Below, in pieces: positions 63,248-64,000 of a stretch of 64,000 nucleotides of DNA. This stretch comes from Sarcophilus harrisii. Taxonomy: Eukaryota > Chordata > Mammalia > Dasyuromorphia > Dasyuridae. How positions within the stretch are numbered: position 1 is the stretch's first letter; each line of letters starts with the position of its first letter. Under the pieces are notes generated by a model. That model made no database searches. It saw only the letters and a program-made list of their open reading frames with translations, and had not been told where the DNA came from. A program made the position numbers and the translations under genes. Location: the NCBI RefSeq assembly GCF_902635505.1, contig NC_045429.1, positions 136,892,804-136,956,803 of the forward strand, read 5' to 3'.

Positions 63248-64000
63248 ATGTTTATGGAAAATATAAACCTAACTTTAAGTGTGAATGGATTAAACAAGCC
63301 AATGAAATTAAAAAGTGACAGATTAGATAAAACAAAATTCTACAATCTGCAGCTTACAAAAAACGCATTTTAAAAACAGACATCCACAAAATAAAACTGA
63401 CTGACTGGAAGAATATGTACTATGTACCAAATGAATCCAAAAAAGCAGAGATTGCAGTTGTGCTATCTGACAAAGCAAAAATATTCAAAAAGTAAAAAGG
63501 GACAAATAAGCAAGGAAACTATACTATAGTGAAAGTAATCATAAGTAAAAACCAAAATTTAGATGTCTTAGCATCCACATTCACAAAAGAAACATCAGCT
63601 TAGCTACAAAAATATGCATAAACAAAAACACAACAATAACAAGATACTTCAATGTCACCTTTCACAGCTTTTAATAAGTCTAACAGAAAGATAAATAAAG
63701 GGGGAAAATATGAAACAACAAATTACTGAAGAAATTATATACAAAAAGACTTAAAGCATCATCTAAATGAAACTGCAAAAAATATATATATATATATATA
63801 TATTTCTCAGCACCACATGGGACTTTTACAAAAACTGACCATTTATTAGAGCATAGAGATATTTCAAACAAATGTTCAAAGGCAGAAATAGTAAATGTAA
63901 TTTCATAATGTAATAAAAATAGTCACTGATATAGGGATCACAAACAAAAGACAAATGGCGACTTAACAATGAAATCCTAAATAATGATGGGTCAAAGAAC
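63248..64000 (+). mobile_element. L1 LINE ORF2 endonuclease region, continues past window end
   Basis: The ATG at 63248 opens MFMENINLTLSVNGLNKPMK, equivalent to the human L1 start ILTLNINGLNSAIK. It stops at 63371. In a second frame from 63391, IKLTDWKNMYYVPNESKK then AEIAVVLSDKAKIFKK match the KIKGWRKIYQANGKQKKAGVAILVSDK region. In a third frame from 63804, FSAPHGTFTKTDHLLEHRD then KCSKAEIVNVIS match FFSAPHHTYSKIDHILGSK...KCKRTEIITNYLS. At least two frame changes and several stops, plus a (TA)n expansion at 63783-63803, show it is dead. The catalytic SDH motif region is disrupted after VIS. Confidence 0.9.
63783..63803. repeat. (TA)10 inside L1 ORF2
   Basis: A TA run replacing part of the endonuclease coding sequence just before FSAPHGTF. 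Confidence 0.92.

Noticed and set aside
1-64000. CRISPR arrays, prophage, integrons, operons or toxin systems
   Set aside because: The sequence is a vertebrate nuclear genome; the repeats are interspersed retroposons and microsatellites, with no spaced direct-repeat array.
1-64000. tRNA, 5S, U1-U6, Y or 7SK RNA genes
   Set aside because: I looked for their characteristic motifs on both strands and saw only tRNA-derived SINE heads and the 7SL retrocopy; a covariance search could still reveal decayed copies.
1-64000. Complete endogenous retrovirus or Polinton
   Set aside because: No gag, pol, env or capsid-like frame was seen; only solitary LTR-like pieces.

Overview
This window looks like non-coding nuclear DNA from a marsupial, most likely an Australasian one. 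The evidence is the repeat content: (a) tRNA-derived SINEs of the WSINE/MAR/THER (CORE-SINE) kind, with heads like ggcagctaggtg.gcagtggatagagc; (b) 5'-truncated L1 3' ends with the marsupial-type L1 tail; (c) many old L2, L3/CR1 and MIR copies; (d) marsupial-type non-autonomous hAT elements. These family names come from memory of the families; no library was searched. The DNA is AT-rich and CpG-poor.

I found no convincing host protein-coding exon. Open frames are short. The longest (36614-37012, 132 codons) is the C-terminal end of L1 ORF2. Most of the others are antisense or shadow frames of SINE, L2, L3 or microsatellite sequence. The window is therefore an intergenic or intronic segment. 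Its only RNA-gene relative is a decayed 7SL (SRP RNA) retrocopy at 20303-20565.

Layout: 0.1-5 kb has a pyrimidine tract, a minus-strand L3/CR1 split by a MIR tail and a SINE, L2 plus and minus copies and MIRs. 5-16 kb has scattered MIR/SINE/L2 with unassigned DNA, a 27-A tract and a long L2 (14815-15708). 15.8-25 kb has L2, MIR, the 7SL retrocopy, an L2/L3 junction, a repeat-poor stretch, and a hAT element with perfect 8-bp target duplications inside a SINE. 25-35 kb includes a long minus-strand L2 split by two SINEs, an LTR-like repeat and a TG/CG/TG tract. 35-47.1 kb has three L1 3' ends, all plus strand, plus a second LTR-like copy and a second hAT element inside a SINE. 47-60 kb has L3, L2, a third LTR-like copy and a MIR carrying a striking direct-plus-inverted duplication. 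60.3-64 kb has a SINE and an old plus-strand L1 whose ORF2 endonuclease region runs off the window end.

The repeats do not work together as a system. Their nesting gives a relative history: L3, L2 and MIR are oldest; MON/THER-like SINEs overlap the end of L2 activity; the MAR-type and WSINE-type SINEs and the hAT elements came later. No CRISPR, operon, phage or other undescribed system is visible. The most informative local observations are the nested hAT elements, the 7SL retrocopy, the template-switch-like hairpin, the Z-DNA-prone tract, the three-copy LTR-like family, and a few repeat-free stretches that could be conserved non-coding elements.
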